Assembly: GCA_964504335.1 (NCBI GenBank)
Contig: CAZDET010000080.1
Span: forward strand, 1-19,374
Reading direction: 5' to 3'
Source: CAZDET01 sp964504335
GTDB taxonomy: Bacteria > Bacteroidota > Bacteroidia > Chitinophagales > Saprospiraceae
DNA length: 19,374 nucleotides
In this document: piece after piece, positions 1-7,754 of the stretch
How positions within the stretch are numbered: position 1 is the stretch's first letter
How the letters are laid out: every line of letters starts with the position of its first letter
Program-made: the position numbers and the translations under genes
Notes under the pieces: generated by a model
The model's database searches: none
What the model saw: the letters and a program-made list of their open reading frames with translations, nothing else
Told to the model about the DNA's origin: nothing

Positions 1-5
1 CACCA

Positions 6-26
6 ATTGTCTATTGTCTAATGTTC
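6..26. repeat. Period-7 microrepeat (ATTGTCT)
   Basis: Two exact copies of ATTGTCT stand at 6-12 and 13-19, followed by a degenerate third copy (AATGTTC) at 20-26. It lies in non-coding sequence to the left of the first gene. The rest of 1-194 holds no gene that I can support, apart from the second repeat near 145-190. Confidence 0.6.
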
Positions 27-144
27 CAGCTTTTGTCATTTACTGGAAGTCAATGTTTACACATTTCCTAGGTAACCTGAATATACTGATTGTTTATATA
101 AAACCCGCCACCGGTACCTAAAGTTTTGGTCTTTTGGGACGAAA

Positions 145-194
145 AAAAGACTAACTTCTAAAAACTAAAAGACTAACTTCTAAAAAACTAACCC
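145..194 (-). repeat. TTAG-type microrepeat after the AmgK/RapZ fusion gene
   Basis: A 20-base direct repeat begins at 145 and again at 167, a period of 22. Read on the minus strand it is a string of units that each start with TTAG (TTAGAAG, TTAGTCTT, TTAGTTTT). The first TTAG of the series includes the TAG stop codon of the fusion gene at 195-197. A weak AT-rich hairpin (GTCTTTT at 129-135 pairing with AAAAGAC at 145-151, 9-base loop) overlaps its edge. It is not a convincing terminator. Confidence 0.7.
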
Positions 195-1643
195 CTAATT
201 CTCCCACCCCTTCCGCTCCTGCTCCCGGTGGTACACTTCCAGCTTCAGGCCGTACTTCTGCGTGAGGTGGCGCGCCAGCGCATCCGCCGCGTAGACGGAG
301 CGGTGCTGGCCGCCCGTACAGCCGAAGTTGACTTGCAGGCTGGTGAAGCTGCGCTCGATGTAGTCTTCTACGGCTGTATCTACGATGCGGTAGACGTCTT
401 CTAGGAAGGCCTCCATGCTGCTGTGGTGTTTCAGGAAATTGATAACGGGCTCGTCGCGACCGGTCATTTTTTTGTAGGTCTCGTAGCGGCCGGGATTGTG
501 GATGAAGCGGCAATCGAAGATGAAGCCGCCGCCGTTGCCACTCGGGTCGGGGGGCAGGCCGTGCTTGTAGCTGAAGCTGTTGATGCGCACCAGCAGCAGG
601 CTGCTGCCGGCCTTGATTTTGTCGAAGGGTTCGTACTGTTTGCTGTCGATGATTTGGGAAAAGCCCGCCCCTAATTCGGGCAGCTCCAAATCGATCTTTT
701 GGTTGTCGAACAGCCACTTTACGTTGCGCAACGCAAAGGGAATGCTTTGCAAAAAATGCTCCTTGCGCTCAAATAGGCCGCGGTAGCCGTAAGTGCCCAG
801 CACCTGAATGCAGCGCACGAGCACGTAGCCGTAATAGTAGGATTGGAAGGCCGCCCGATCAATTTCGATCAGTTGCCCCACCGCATCGAGGTAGTGGTCG
901 ACCAGCTCCTGCCGAATGTCTTCGGGCAGGTTGGCCTTGGCCTGATACAGCAGGCTAGCCAGATCGTATTGCAGCGCCCCCCGACGCCCACCCTGATAGT
1001 CGATGAAGTAGGGCTGGCCATTCACCAACATGATGTTGCGCGTCTGAAAATCGCGAAACAGAAAGTAGTCGGTCTCCCCTTCCAGCAGAAAGTCGGCCAG
1101 TTGGTTGGCCTCCGCATCCAGGGCCACCTCGTTGTACTGGACGCCGGAAGGCCGCAGGAAATAGTATTTAAAGGCATTGAAATCCCACAGAATCGACTGC
1201 CGGTCGAAGCGCTCCTTCGGGTAGCACAGGCCGTAATCCAGCTCCTTCCCACCAATGATTTGGAGCCGCGCCAATTGCTCCACCACCCGCTTGTAAATCT
1301 GCAGCAGGTAATCGGGGAAAAACTCCTCGCGCTGCAGCAGATAGCTGTACAACGTGGTCGACCCCAGATCTTCCTGCAAATAAATTCCGTGTTCCAAATC
1401 CTCTGCATAAATCTCCGGCACCGGTAGCTGCAAACCGCGGAAATGCCTGGAAAACCCAATGAATGCCCGATTTTCCTGCTCGTTGGGATTGTACGTGCCA
1501 ATTGCGCTGCGATCGCGGTACTGCAGGCGGTAGTAAATGCGATCCGATCCGGAGGGGGCCAGCGGAAGGAGTAGCTCGGGGCGTTTGCCGGCCCAGGCCT
1601 GGAAAAGATCGGAAAGGCGGTTTTCGATGGCGAGGCTTGGCAT
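195..1643 (-). CDS. AmgK-like sugar kinase fused to RapZ C-terminal domain
   Basis: 482 residues from the ATG at 1643. Residues 1-310 look like an aminoglycoside-phosphotransferase-fold kinase closest to AmgK, the N-acetylmuramate/N-acetylglucosamine 1-kinase of cell-wall recycling. The catalytic loop is FRDFQTRN (196-203) and the metal-binding motif is IDYQGG (214-219). The usual HRD histidine is a phenylalanine (F196), but catalytic D198, N203 and D215 are kept. Residues about 345-475 match the RapZ C-terminal domain: SFSYKHGLPPD (356-366), FDCRFIHNPGR (376-386) and the hallmark GCTGGQHRSV (441-450). In E. coli this domain senses glucosamine-6-phosphate and binds the GlmY/GlmZ RNAs. The RapZ P-loop kinase domain is absent and the AmgK-like domain takes its place. 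An upstream reading frame runs into the 100-N gap, but MPSLAIENRL is the natural start. A role in amino-sugar sensing and recycling is an inference. Confidence 0.85.
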   Translation of the reverse strand: MPSLAIENRLSDLFQAWAGKRPELLLPLAPSGSDRIYYRLQYRDRSAIGTYNPNEQENRAFIGFSRHFRGLQLPVPEIYAEDLEHGIYLQEDLGSTTLYSYLLQREEFFPDYLLQIYKRVVEQLARLQIIGGKELDYGLCYPKERFDRQSILWDFNAFKYYFLRPSGVQYNEVALDAEANQLADFLLEGETDYFLFRDFQTRNIMLVNGQPYFIDYQGGRRGALQYDLASLLYQAKANLPEDIRQELVDHYLDAVGQLIEIDRAAFQSYYYGYVLVRCIQVLGTYGYRGLFERKEHFLQSIPFALRNVKWLFDNQKIDLELPELGAGFSQIIDSKQYEPFDKIKAGSSLLLVRINSFSYKHGLPPDPSGNGGGFIFDCRFIHNPGRYETYKKMTGRDEPVINFLKHHSSMEAFLEDVYRIVDTAVEDYIERSFTSLQVNFGCTGGQHRSVYAADALARHLTQKYGLKLEVYHREQERKGWEN

Positions 1644-1644
1644 A

Positions 1645-1773
1645 TGGTGAGGTGGTGAGGTGGNNNNNNNNNNNNNNNNNNNNNNNNNNNNNNNNNNNNN
1701 NNNNNNNNNNNNNNNNNNNNNNNNNNNNNNNNNNNNNNNNNNNNNNNNNNNNNNNNNNNNNNNGAGGTGGCGA
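1645..1773. repeat. Period-8 tandem repeat (TGGTGAGG) interrupted by the gap
   Basis: TGGTGAGG occurs at 1645-1652 and 1653-1660 and continues as TGG up to the gap. On the far side of the gap the sequence resumes as GAGGTGGCGAG, in keeping with the same unit carrying one substitution. The array therefore probably runs through the unsequenced part. It begins 1 base upstream of the fusion gene's ATG and ends within about 20 bases of the dnaB stop codon. Confidence 0.7.
1664..1763. other. Assembly gap, 100 N
   Basis: Exactly 100 N, the conventional length for a scaffold gap of unknown size. Both flanks carry the same GAGGTGG-type repeat, so the assembly most likely broke on the tandem array. 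The true length and content are unknown. It could hold only repeat units, or the promoter and leader of the downstream fusion gene. Confidence 0.9.
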
Positions 1774-1795
1774 GTATACGATATTTTCGCCACCT
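1765..1795 (-). terminator. Hairpin directly after dnaB, possible terminator
   Basis: A 9-bp perfect stem, AGGTGGCGA (1765-1773) with TCGCCACCT (1787-1795), encloses a 13-base loop and overlaps the dnaB TAG stop codon. No T-run follows on the minus strand before the gap begins, so an intrinsic terminator is not proven. One arm is also a unit of the neighbouring tandem repeat. Confidence 0.35.
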
Positions 1796-3329
1796 AAAAA
1801 GGAATGTCCTCATCGTCATTCATCTTCGAGGGGCGGGTGATGACCGCGTTGTAGGCCGGCCCCATCGGATCGGAGGGCAGGTCGCTGAAGTCGGGGTCGT
1901 CGAGGTTGCCGAAGCGGGCATACTGGCTCGTGAAGCGCATGCGGACGGTCTGGAGCGCACCGTGGCGGTTTTTGGCAACGATTAGCTCTGCGATGCCTTT
2001 GAGGGATTGGCCTTCTTCGTCTTCGATGATGTCGTAATACTCCGGCCGGTAGATAAAGGCTACCATATCCGCATCCTGCTCAATGCTGCCACTTTCGCGG
2101 AGATCGCTCAACTGCGGCTTCTTACTTCCTCCACGCACTTCCACGGCCCGGCTAAGCTGGGAAAGCGCGATAACGGGCACGCTGAGTTCCTTGGCCAGGC
2201 CTTTGAGGGCGCGGGAAATGGCGGAGACTTCCTGCTCGCGGTTACCCCGCTGGTTTTCGCCGCCGCCGCTCATCAGTTGGAGATAGTCGATGACGACGAG
2301 CTGGATATCGTGCTGGAGCTTGAGACGGCGGCACTTGGCGCGCAGCTCGAAGATGTTGATGCCCGGCGTATCGTCGATGAAGATCGGGGCATCGGCCACC
2401 CGTTCCACGGCCGCGTGCAGTTGTTGCCATTCGTATTCTTCCAGCTGGCCGTTGCGCATTTTGCTGCCCTCGATTTCGGCTTCCATAGAAATGAGGCGCT
2501 GTGCTAACTGCAGGCTCGACATCTCCAGACTGAAAATGGCCACGGCTCTGCTGAAATCGACGGCCGCGTTCTTGGCCAACGAAAGCGTAAAGGAGGTCTT
2601 ACCCATACCGGGGCGGGCAGCGAGGATGATCAGGTCACTTTTCTGCAATCCGGAGGTGAGGCGGTCCAGATCGGTGAAACCCGTAGGTACGCCGGTCAGG
2701 CCCTCCTTGATGTTCTTAAGTTCTTCCAGCTCCTTCAACAACGAGTTGGCCAGCGAACTCATGGTGTTTACCTGCTTGCCCATGCTCTTTTCGGCAATGG
2801 CAAAGAGCCGCTGCTCCGCATCGTCGAGCAGGTCGAACACATCGGTCGTGTCTTCGTAGGCGTCGCGGATGGTTTTGTTGCTAATATTGATCAGCTCGCG
2901 CTGAATGTACTTTTGCGCCACCAAACGGGCGTGGTATTCGATGTTGGCCGCCGACCCTACCTTGTTGGTCAATTCGGCGAGATAAGCCGCTCCGCCGGCC
3001 GCATCCAGGTCGCCGGCCTTTTTGAGCTCTTCCATCACCGTCAGCAAATCGATGGGCTGCGACCGTTCGAAGAGGCGGAGCATCGACTTGTAAATGACCT
3101 GGTGGGCTTCGAGGTAAAAGGATTCTGCCTGCAAACTGTCGATGACGCTCGGCAAGGCTTCTTTGTCGAGCATAATCGCCCCCAGCACGACTTCCTCCAG
3201 CGGAATCGCCTGCGGCGGAAGCTTCCCGAATACATAATCGGAGAGGTCTTCCGACTTCTGCTTCACATTGCGAAATCGCTTCTTACTACCGGTACCTTTG
3301 CTGCGCTCTTCGGCCATACGTTCATTCAT
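1794..3329 (-). CDS. dnaB: Replicative DNA helicase DnaB
   Basis: 511 residues, a normal length for a DnaB without an intein. It is the hexameric helicase that unwinds the replication fork and works with primase. The N-terminal all-alpha domain covers about residues 38-145. The RecA-like motor follows with Walker A ARPGMGKTS (238-246), Walker B LVVIDYLQL (344-352) and the conserved segment around SQLSRAVE. I chose the ATG at 3329. A TTG directly before it is in frame but unlikely, and the ATG at 3317 is a possible alternative. The last residues, DDEDIPF, closely resemble the acidic C-terminal tip of single-stranded-DNA-binding protein (typically DDDIPF), which is unexpected for a helicase. 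The 228-base space upstream carries DnaA-box-like sites. It is separated from the preceding gene by a strong terminator, so dnaB probably has its own promoter. Confidence 0.97.
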   Translation of the reverse strand: MNERMAEERSKGTGSKKRFRNVKQKSEDLSDYVFGKLPPQAIPLEEVVLGAIMLDKEALPSVIDSLQAESFYLEAHQVIYKSMLRLFERSQPIDLLTVMEELKKAGDLDAAGGAAYLAELTNKVGSAANIEYHARLVAQKYIQRELINISNKTIRDAYEDTTDVFDLLDDAEQRLFAIAEKSMGKQVNTMSSLANSLLKELEELKNIKEGLTGVPTGFTDLDRLTSGLQKSDLIILAARPGMGKTSFTLSLAKNAAVDFSRAVAIFSLEMSSLQLAQRLISMEAEIEGSKMRNGQLEEYEWQQLHAAVERVADAPIFIDDTPGINIFELRAKCRRLKLQHDIQLVVIDYLQLMSGGGENQRGNREQEVSAISRALKGLAKELSVPVIALSQLSRAVEVRGGSKKPQLSDLRESGSIEQDADMVAFIYRPEYYDIIEDEEGQSLKGIAELIVAKNRHGALQTVRMRFTSQYARFGNLDDPDFSDLPSDPMGPAYNAVITRPSKMNDDEDIPF

Positions 3330-3399
3330 CAAATACTAATACATCCTATAAAGTTACCACAATTTGAGCGTCCTGGAAAGCTGATTGCGACTGGTAATC

Positions 3400-3500
3400 T
3401 GTGGAGTACTTGTGGAAACCCCGCTTTTTCTTGTGGAAAACCCGGCAACCGACCGAGTCCAACTTCCTACAACGGGACAATCGATACGCATTGTGGAAAA
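3400..3500 (-). promoter_or_regulatory. dnaB: Cluster of DnaA-box-like sites upstream of dnaB
   Basis: Read on the minus strand, TTTTCCACA occurs at 3440-3432 and 3500-3492. Both match the E. coli DnaA-box consensus TTWTNCACA exactly. GTTTCCACA at 3419-3411 has one mismatch and TACTCCACA at 3408-3400 has two. All four face the same way, and the first three from the dnaB side lie 11 and 21 bases apart. The cluster lies 71-171 bases upstream of the dnaB start. It could be a DnaA-regulated promoter or part of a replication origin. DnaA binding is inferred from the motif only. Confidence 0.45.
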
Positions 3501-3529
3501 AAAAAGCCCCGGCAGCGAGCGCCAGGGCT
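3497..3529 (-). terminator. Intrinsic terminator of the secreted coiled-coil gene
   Basis: On the minus strand a 9-bp GC-rich stem with one G-U pair (AGCCCTGGC with GCCGGGGCT) and a 7-base loop is followed directly by nine T. It lies 32 bases past the stop codon of the secreted coiled-coil gene. This is the clearest Rho-independent terminator in the window and separates that gene from dnaB. One DnaA-box-like match overlaps its T-run. Confidence 0.9.
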
Positions 3530-3560
3530 ACAATTTCACCTGTCAAAATTATTAAAAACC

Positions 3561-4289
3561 CTAAAACTTCTTCAGCTTCTTGCGCACCTTATCGATGGCC
3601 TGCAGCTGAGTCTCTATTTCTTTGTTTTTTGTTTCCTGATCGACCAGATTCTGTTCGATCGCGGCTTCGGATTCGCGGATCAGCTCCTTGGCCTTTTCAA
3701 TGTCGCGTTCGGCCCGTTGCTTTTCGTTTTCCAGTTTACTCAAGTCGCGCTCCAGTTGCTTGAGGACCTTTTCTTCCAGCTCGATTTCGTTTTCCACTTT
3801 CGCCCGTTCGACGAGCATGGCAAATTCCTCCAACATGCCCTTGGCTTCGTCAAAATCGGCTGTATGATCGTAGCTGTTCAGGAAGTTATCGCCTTCCATC
3901 CGGACCCACAGTACCAATTCACTGTTGTTGCCGCGCTCGTTGATGACGGTGTAGGCTTCGGTAGTGCGGCCGCTGATGCTGGCCTCGCTCATGACGTACT
4001 GCTTGGCTTTGCGATCGTATTTAGGGCGGGTACCCATTTCGTCTTTGGCAAACTGCGCCCAAAGTTTGCTGACCATCTTTTCGTCTGCTCCGGTCAGTTG
4101 CAGCGTCAGGGCATTTTGCAAGCCTTCGCTCATGGATTTGCGATCGGCACTGATTTCGAAATTGGCGGAGGGAACGTAGGCTACTTCTTCGCCTCCTTTA
4201 GCCGTTAGCTGACTGCCGCGCTGTGCCTGTAGATTAGCAACAATGGCAAAGCTGAAAATTAGTAGGAAGAAAAACTTATTCGTAAGCAT
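3561..4289 (-). CDS. Secreted coiled-coil protein of unknown function
   Basis: 242 residues. The N-terminus is a clear signal peptide: lysine, then a hydrophobic stretch rich in F, L and I, with a probable cut after NLQA before QRGSQ. The middle (about 25-135) is a mixed domain containing repeated charged strands and the segment VMSEASISGRTTEAYTVINE. From about 137 to 240 it is rich in E, K, L and Q with heptad spacing, a long coiled coil ending in KKLKKF. It is probably exported to the periplasm or held at the outer membrane. I do not recognise a named family; it resembles conserved hypothetical proteins of Bacteroidota. It follows the lipid-kinase gene after 51 bases on the same strand and ends in a strong terminator, so it is probably the last gene of its transcript. 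Confidence 0.85.
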   Translation of the reverse strand: MLTNKFFFLLIFSFAIVANLQAQRGSQLTAKGGEEVAYVPSANFEISADRKSMSEGLQNALTLQLTGADEKMVSKLWAQFAKDEMGTRPKYDRKAKQYVMSEASISGRTTEAYTVINERGNNSELVLWVRMEGDNFLNSYDHTADFDEAKGMLEEFAMLVERAKVENEIELEEKVLKQLERDLSKLENEKQRAERDIEKAKELIRESEAAIEQNLVDQETKNKEIETQLQAIDKVRKKLKKF

Positions 4290-4340
4290 GGGGTGTGTTT
4301 TTTAAATCTACGCCTTTGTGACGTGATTGCTTAAAATTGG

Positions 4341-5297
4341 TCACTTTTTGGGAGAAGGCCCAATGAAGGTCAGGGCATTTCGCAGGAGTTGAATGGTTAC
4401 TGGTGTCGTGCCGAGTAGCTCGCCGTCGGCTTCGAGGTAGATGGGTTGGTCGGCGGGGCTATCGATGTGAATGTGGTGGGCGAAGGTGGTATGAATGCGG
4501 GGATGCTTACCGAGCGTCCCATTGTAAAAGCGATAGGTATTAAGAATTACCTGCAATCGGCTCACCGACCGGGCGTAGGTGAGTGCCAGCCGGTCGCCGG
4601 TCGGCTGGGCGTGGGGAGTCAGTTGCATCCCTCCTCCCGAAAAACGGCACACACCGACATTGATCGTGTAGAAATAATCCGAAACGGTGGTATCATCGTA
4701 GGTGATCGTTGCCCACTCAGGGGTATACTGAAATAAGCACCGCAGGGTAAGCATCAGATAAAACCACTTTCCGCCGGAACGGCGGCTGGTGTCCGTTCCC
4801 ATTTTCACGACGAAGCCATCGTAGGCCAGTCCCGCCACGTTGGCGAAGTAGTGCTGAACCAGGCCGGTTTTGCCTTGGAATTGAAGCTGTCCGATATTTT
4901 GGCGGTGCAACTGGCCCGCTTGGAATACCTCCAGCCAGCGATCAAATCGCCGGGGAATGCCGTGGGTTTTAATCCAGTCGTTGCCCGTACCGATCGGAAG
5001 CAAGGCATAAATAACCTCTGCTGATTGGTCGCCCATCGTGTTCCGGATGCCGTTCACGACATCGTGATGGGTGCCGTCGCCCCCAACGGTCAGAATGTGG
5101 CGCAGGCCGTCCGTCAGGGCTTGCCGGGCAATGGTTGCGCCTTCGCCCGGTTGGTGGCTAAAGGCGACTCGGTGGTTGGGAATGAGGGGCGCCAGCCGAC
5201 TGAGCAAGCGTTTCCAGCGTTGTTCAGACAAGCCGTTACCGGCCAGCGGATTGACGATCACCTGCCAGACGTGATCGGCGGGGCGAATCGGGATCAT
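4341..5297 (-). CDS. Diacylglycerol-kinase-family lipid kinase
   Basis: 318 residues, usual for the YegS/DgkB group. The DAGK catalytic domain starts with WQVIVNPLAGNG (11-22) and has the nucleotide-binding signature GGDGTHHDVVNG (72-83) and PIGTGND (101-107). The C-terminal half is the beta-rich domain of this fold, with the segment FSGGGMQLTPHAQPTGD and a closing EADGE motif. Members phosphorylate lipids such as diacylglycerol or phosphatidylglycerol, or sphingoid lipids, at the cytoplasmic face of the membrane, using ATP. The exact substrate cannot be told from sequence. The D in place of the common E in GGDGTxxE is seen in some members. It is divergent from the ABC exporter genes across a 175-base space and is followed by the secreted coiled-coil gene. 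Confidence 0.9.
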   Translation of the reverse strand: MIPIRPADHVWQVIVNPLAGNGLSEQRWKRLLSRLAPLIPNHRVAFSHQPGEGATIARQALTDGLRHILTVGGDGTHHDVVNGIRNTMGDQSAEVIYALLPIGTGNDWIKTHGIPRRFDRWLEVFQAGQLHRQNIGQLQFQGKTGLVQHYFANVAGLAYDGFVVKMGTDTSRRSGGKWFYLMLTLRCLFQYTPEWATITYDDTTVSDYFYTINVGVCRFSGGGMQLTPHAQPTGDRLALTYARSVSRLQVILNTYRFYNGTLGKHPRIHTTFAHHIHIDSPADQPIYLEADGELLGTTPVTIQLLRNALTFIGPSPKK

Positions 5298-5306
5298 TTA
5301 ATCGTA

Positions 5307-5400
5307 CTTTAGTCTTTTAGTCCTTTGGTATCGACCTTACGGTCTACAAAAACGTTTCCCCACAAACTAACGAACTAAACTAAAGGGCTACCGAACTAAA
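5307..5400. repeat. Period-8 TTTAGTC / ACTAAA microrepeats between divergent genes
   Basis: CTTTAGTC (5307-5314) and TTTTAGTC (5315-5322) form a period-8 pair next to the lipid-kinase start. Several ACTAAC/ACTAAA units (about 5364-5400) lie on the side of the ABC gene, so the two halves are roughly inverted. The space must hold promoters for both genes. I see no perfect TAnnTTTG element in it; TTTCTTTG at 5428-5435 has one mismatch. Confidence 0.55.
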
Positions 5401-5472
5401 TCCCGGAGATTCGCCTCTGCGTTTACTTTCTTTGGTAGATTGAACCAATATCGAGCATGCCATCACCCTATC

Positions 5473-6390
5473 ATGAATGACTTTATTCTTCAGCTGGAAT
5501 CGGTAAGTAAGTCATACGGCACCAAAGTGGCGGTCAACCAACTGGATTTTTCCATGGAAAGCGGGGCGATACTAGGCCTGCTCGGCCCCAACGGGGCGGG
5601 AAAGACGAGCCTGATTCGCATGATTACGGCAATTACCCAACCGGACAGTGGTCGCATTTATTTTCGGGGAGAGCTACTCAGCAGTCACCATCCTTCCCAA
5701 ATCGGCTACTTACCGGAGGAGCGCGGTTTGTACAAAAAAATGTTTGTCGGCGAGCACCTAATCTACCTGGGAAGACTGAAGGGCATGGAGAAGACAGCGG
5801 CCGAACAGGCGGCCCGCTCTTGGCTGGAAATCTTCGAGCTCCAGGCTACCTGGAAGCAAAAAGTGGAAGAGCTCAGCAAGGGCATGCAGCAACAGGTGCA
5901 ATTCATCGCTACGGTCATGCACGAACCGCAGTTACTGATTCTCGATGAGCCCTTTTCCGGCCTGGACCCCATCAATACCAATCGACTGAAGACGGAAATC
6001 CGGCGCCTCAACGCGGGGGGTACCAGCATCATCTTCAGCACCCACCGCATGGAACAAGTGGAGGAAATTTGCGAAGAAATCGTACTTATCCACCAGGGCA
6101 GTGCCGTACTGAAGGGCAACCTGGCCGCTCTGCGGGAGGAATACCGGCAGAATCGGTTCGAACTGATCTTTGAAAGCCGCCCCCCCACCGACCTGCTAGC
6201 GGCCTACGAGCTTCTTGAGCAGCAAGAAAACCGCTGCGTCATTCAGCTCCGCGAGGATCAGGCCCCGCGCGATTTGTTGCGCAGCCTGCTGGATGGGCCT
6301 ACCCTCCTACGCAGTTACCGCGAACTATTACCGAGCTTAAACGAGCTCTTCATTCGCCTGGTCGGCCCGGAGGCCGTCACCGAAAATTAG
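5473..6390 (+). CDS. ABC transporter ATP-binding protein (NatA/YhaQ-like)
   Basis: 305 residues from the ATG at 5473. A TTG 33 bases upstream is in frame but adds residues with no match to the family. Walker A is GPNGAGKTS (38-46), the signature is LSKGMQQQ (134-141), Walker B is LLILDEP (154-160) and the H-loop is STH (189-191). A C-terminal extension of about 90 residues after the ATPase core is typical of the NatA/YhaQ group that works with ABC-2 permeases. It powers export by the membrane protein encoded 7 bases downstream, and the two are surely one operon. The substrate is unknown; sodium, drugs or peptides are possible from family precedent. Confidence 0.93.
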   Translation: MNDFILQLESVSKSYGTKVAVNQLDFSMESGAILGLLGPNGAGKTSLIRMITAITQPDSGRIYFRGELLSSHHPSQIGYLPEERGLYKKMFVGEHLIYLGRLKGMEKTAAEQAARSWLEIFELQATWKQKVEELSKGMQQQVQFIATVMHEPQLLILDEPFSGLDPINTNRLKTEIRRLNAGGTSIIFSTHRMEQVEEICEEIVLIHQGSAVLKGNLAALREEYRQNRFELIFESRPPTDLLAAYELLEQQENRCVIQLREDQAPRDLLRSLLDGPTLLRSYRELLPSLNELFIRLVGPEAVTEN

Positions 6391-6397
6391 AGAGATC

Positions 6398-7711
6398 ATG
6401 GAGAAAATCTGGCTGGTGGTAAAACGAGAATACTGGACGCGCGTACGGCGGCGCTCCTTTATCCTTGCTACCCTGCTCACTCCGCTGGTCTTCGGCCTGT
6501 TTGTACTCGTCATCCAACTGATCTTCGGATACGAAAGCGACGACCGCAAGACCTTTGCCATTCTCGATCAATCGGACCTCATACAGGGGGCCATTGCAGA
6601 TGGTACTAATATTTACTTCAAGCAGGTGAGTGGTGACGTGGACGCGCTTCGCCAGGCCGTAATTACCGAAAACTACGACGGCCTGATTGTGCTCCCTCCA
6701 CTCGACGATCCACTCCAGTCGAGCTACCGGGCGCGCTTGTACTCCGATGAGAAAATCAGCCTGGAGGCCCGCAGCTTGTTGGTTAGCCGCATTCGCCGGA
6801 TCGTTCGGGAATACAAGATCGAAGCGCTCGAGCTAGAAACCCGCGCCCTGGAAGCGCTGAATACCCAAATCGACATCGTGTCGCATTCGCTGGCCACCGA
6901 TGAATCGGAGGGCAATTCGATGGAGGGAAATATTGCCGCCGTGCTGGGCGTGGGGATGGGACTCATCATGTACATCACGGTATTCATCTACGGGATGATG
7001 GTGATGCGCAGCGTCATGGAAGAAAAAACGAACCGCATCGTCGAGATTATGATTTCTTCCATCCGACCGTTTTCACTTATGCTGGGGAAAATTGTCGGCG
7101 TCGGAGCCGTCGGGCTCACTCAGGTGGCCGCCTGGGCCGTACTCGTCCCCTTGTTCAGTTCGATTGTCCTGCTGTTCTTCGGCTTCCAGGCCAGCACTCC
7201 GGAGCTGGCGACTCAACCGGAAGCATTCAACGCGGAAGAAGCCCAAATCCTCGTAGAAGAAGCAATGATCGCCCTCGGCCAACTCCAATGGGGGCTTATT
7301 GTCCCTTTGTTTTTCCTGTATTTTCTGGGAGGGTATTTCATGTATGCCGCTCTGTTTGCCGCCGTCGGCTCCGCCATGGGAGACGACCTCGGCGAAGGAC
7401 AGACGCTCACGATTCCCATTACGATCCCCGTCGTGTTGGCCTTTTACATCATGATCGCAGCGATCCAGTCTCCGAACTCCAGCCTGGCCATTTTTGCGTC
7501 TATGTTTCCCTTGTTTTCACCCATTGTCATGCCATCCCGGCTCCCCTTCGGCCCTCCGTGGTGGGAAATTTTGGTGTCGGTCCTTCTACTCATTGGCGCG
7601 GCTATCGCCCTGGTCTGGTTGAGTGGTCGTATTTACCGCATCGGCATTCTGACCTACGGCAAGAAAGTGGGGCTGCGGCAGTTGGGGAAGTGGTTGGTTG
7701 CCAGGAATTAG
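6398..7711 (+). CDS. ABC-2 type permease (NatB/YhaP-like)
   Basis: 437 residues. One membrane helix lies near the N-terminus (about 20-44), followed by a large extracytoplasmic domain (about 45-177). A C-terminal cluster of five to six helices comes next (about 178-204, 228-262, 300-335, 340-420). The segment MEEKTNRIVEIMISS (207-221), which follows the second helix, is a hallmark of the NatB/YhaP branch of ABC-2 permeases. It forms the channel for the ATPase encoded just upstream, with a 7-base spacing. No terminator is visible after its stop codon. The transported substrate cannot be told. Confidence 0.92.
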   Translation: MEKIWLVVKREYWTRVRRRSFILATLLTPLVFGLFVLVIQLIFGYESDDRKTFAILDQSDLIQGAIADGTNIYFKQVSGDVDALRQAVITENYDGLIVLPPLDDPLQSSYRARLYSDEKISLEARSLLVSRIRRIVREYKIEALELETRALEALNTQIDIVSHSLATDESEGNSMEGNIAAVLGVGMGLIMYITVFIYGMMVMRSVMEEKTNRIVEIMISSIRPFSLMLGKIVGVGAVGLTQVAAWAVLVPLFSSIVLLFFGFQASTPELATQPEAFNAEEAQILVEEAMIALGQLQWGLIVPLFFLYFLGGYFMYAALFAAVGSAMGDDLGEGQTLTIPITIPVVLAFYIMIAAIQSPNSSLAIFASMFPLFSPIVMPSRLPFGPPWWEILVSVLLLIGAAIALVWLSGRIYRIGILTYGKKVGLRQLGKWLVARN

Positions 7712-7754
7712 ATCATAGATTTTAATTGCTGATTTTCAACACCCTAGGAGATAC

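Noticed and set aside
2913..4208. Plus-strand open frame of 431 codons
   Set aside because: It is antisense to dnaB and the secreted coiled-coil gene, crosses the strong terminator between them, and its translation has no domain. The minus-strand genes explain the sequence fully.
5332..5344. GACC-TTAC-GGTC hairpin as a terminator or operator
   Set aside because: Only four base pairs with no T-run; too weak to call.
5440..5472. Upstream TTG start for the ABC ATPase
   Set aside because: The added residues do not fit the family, and the ATG at 5473 places the ATPase fold at the normal distance.
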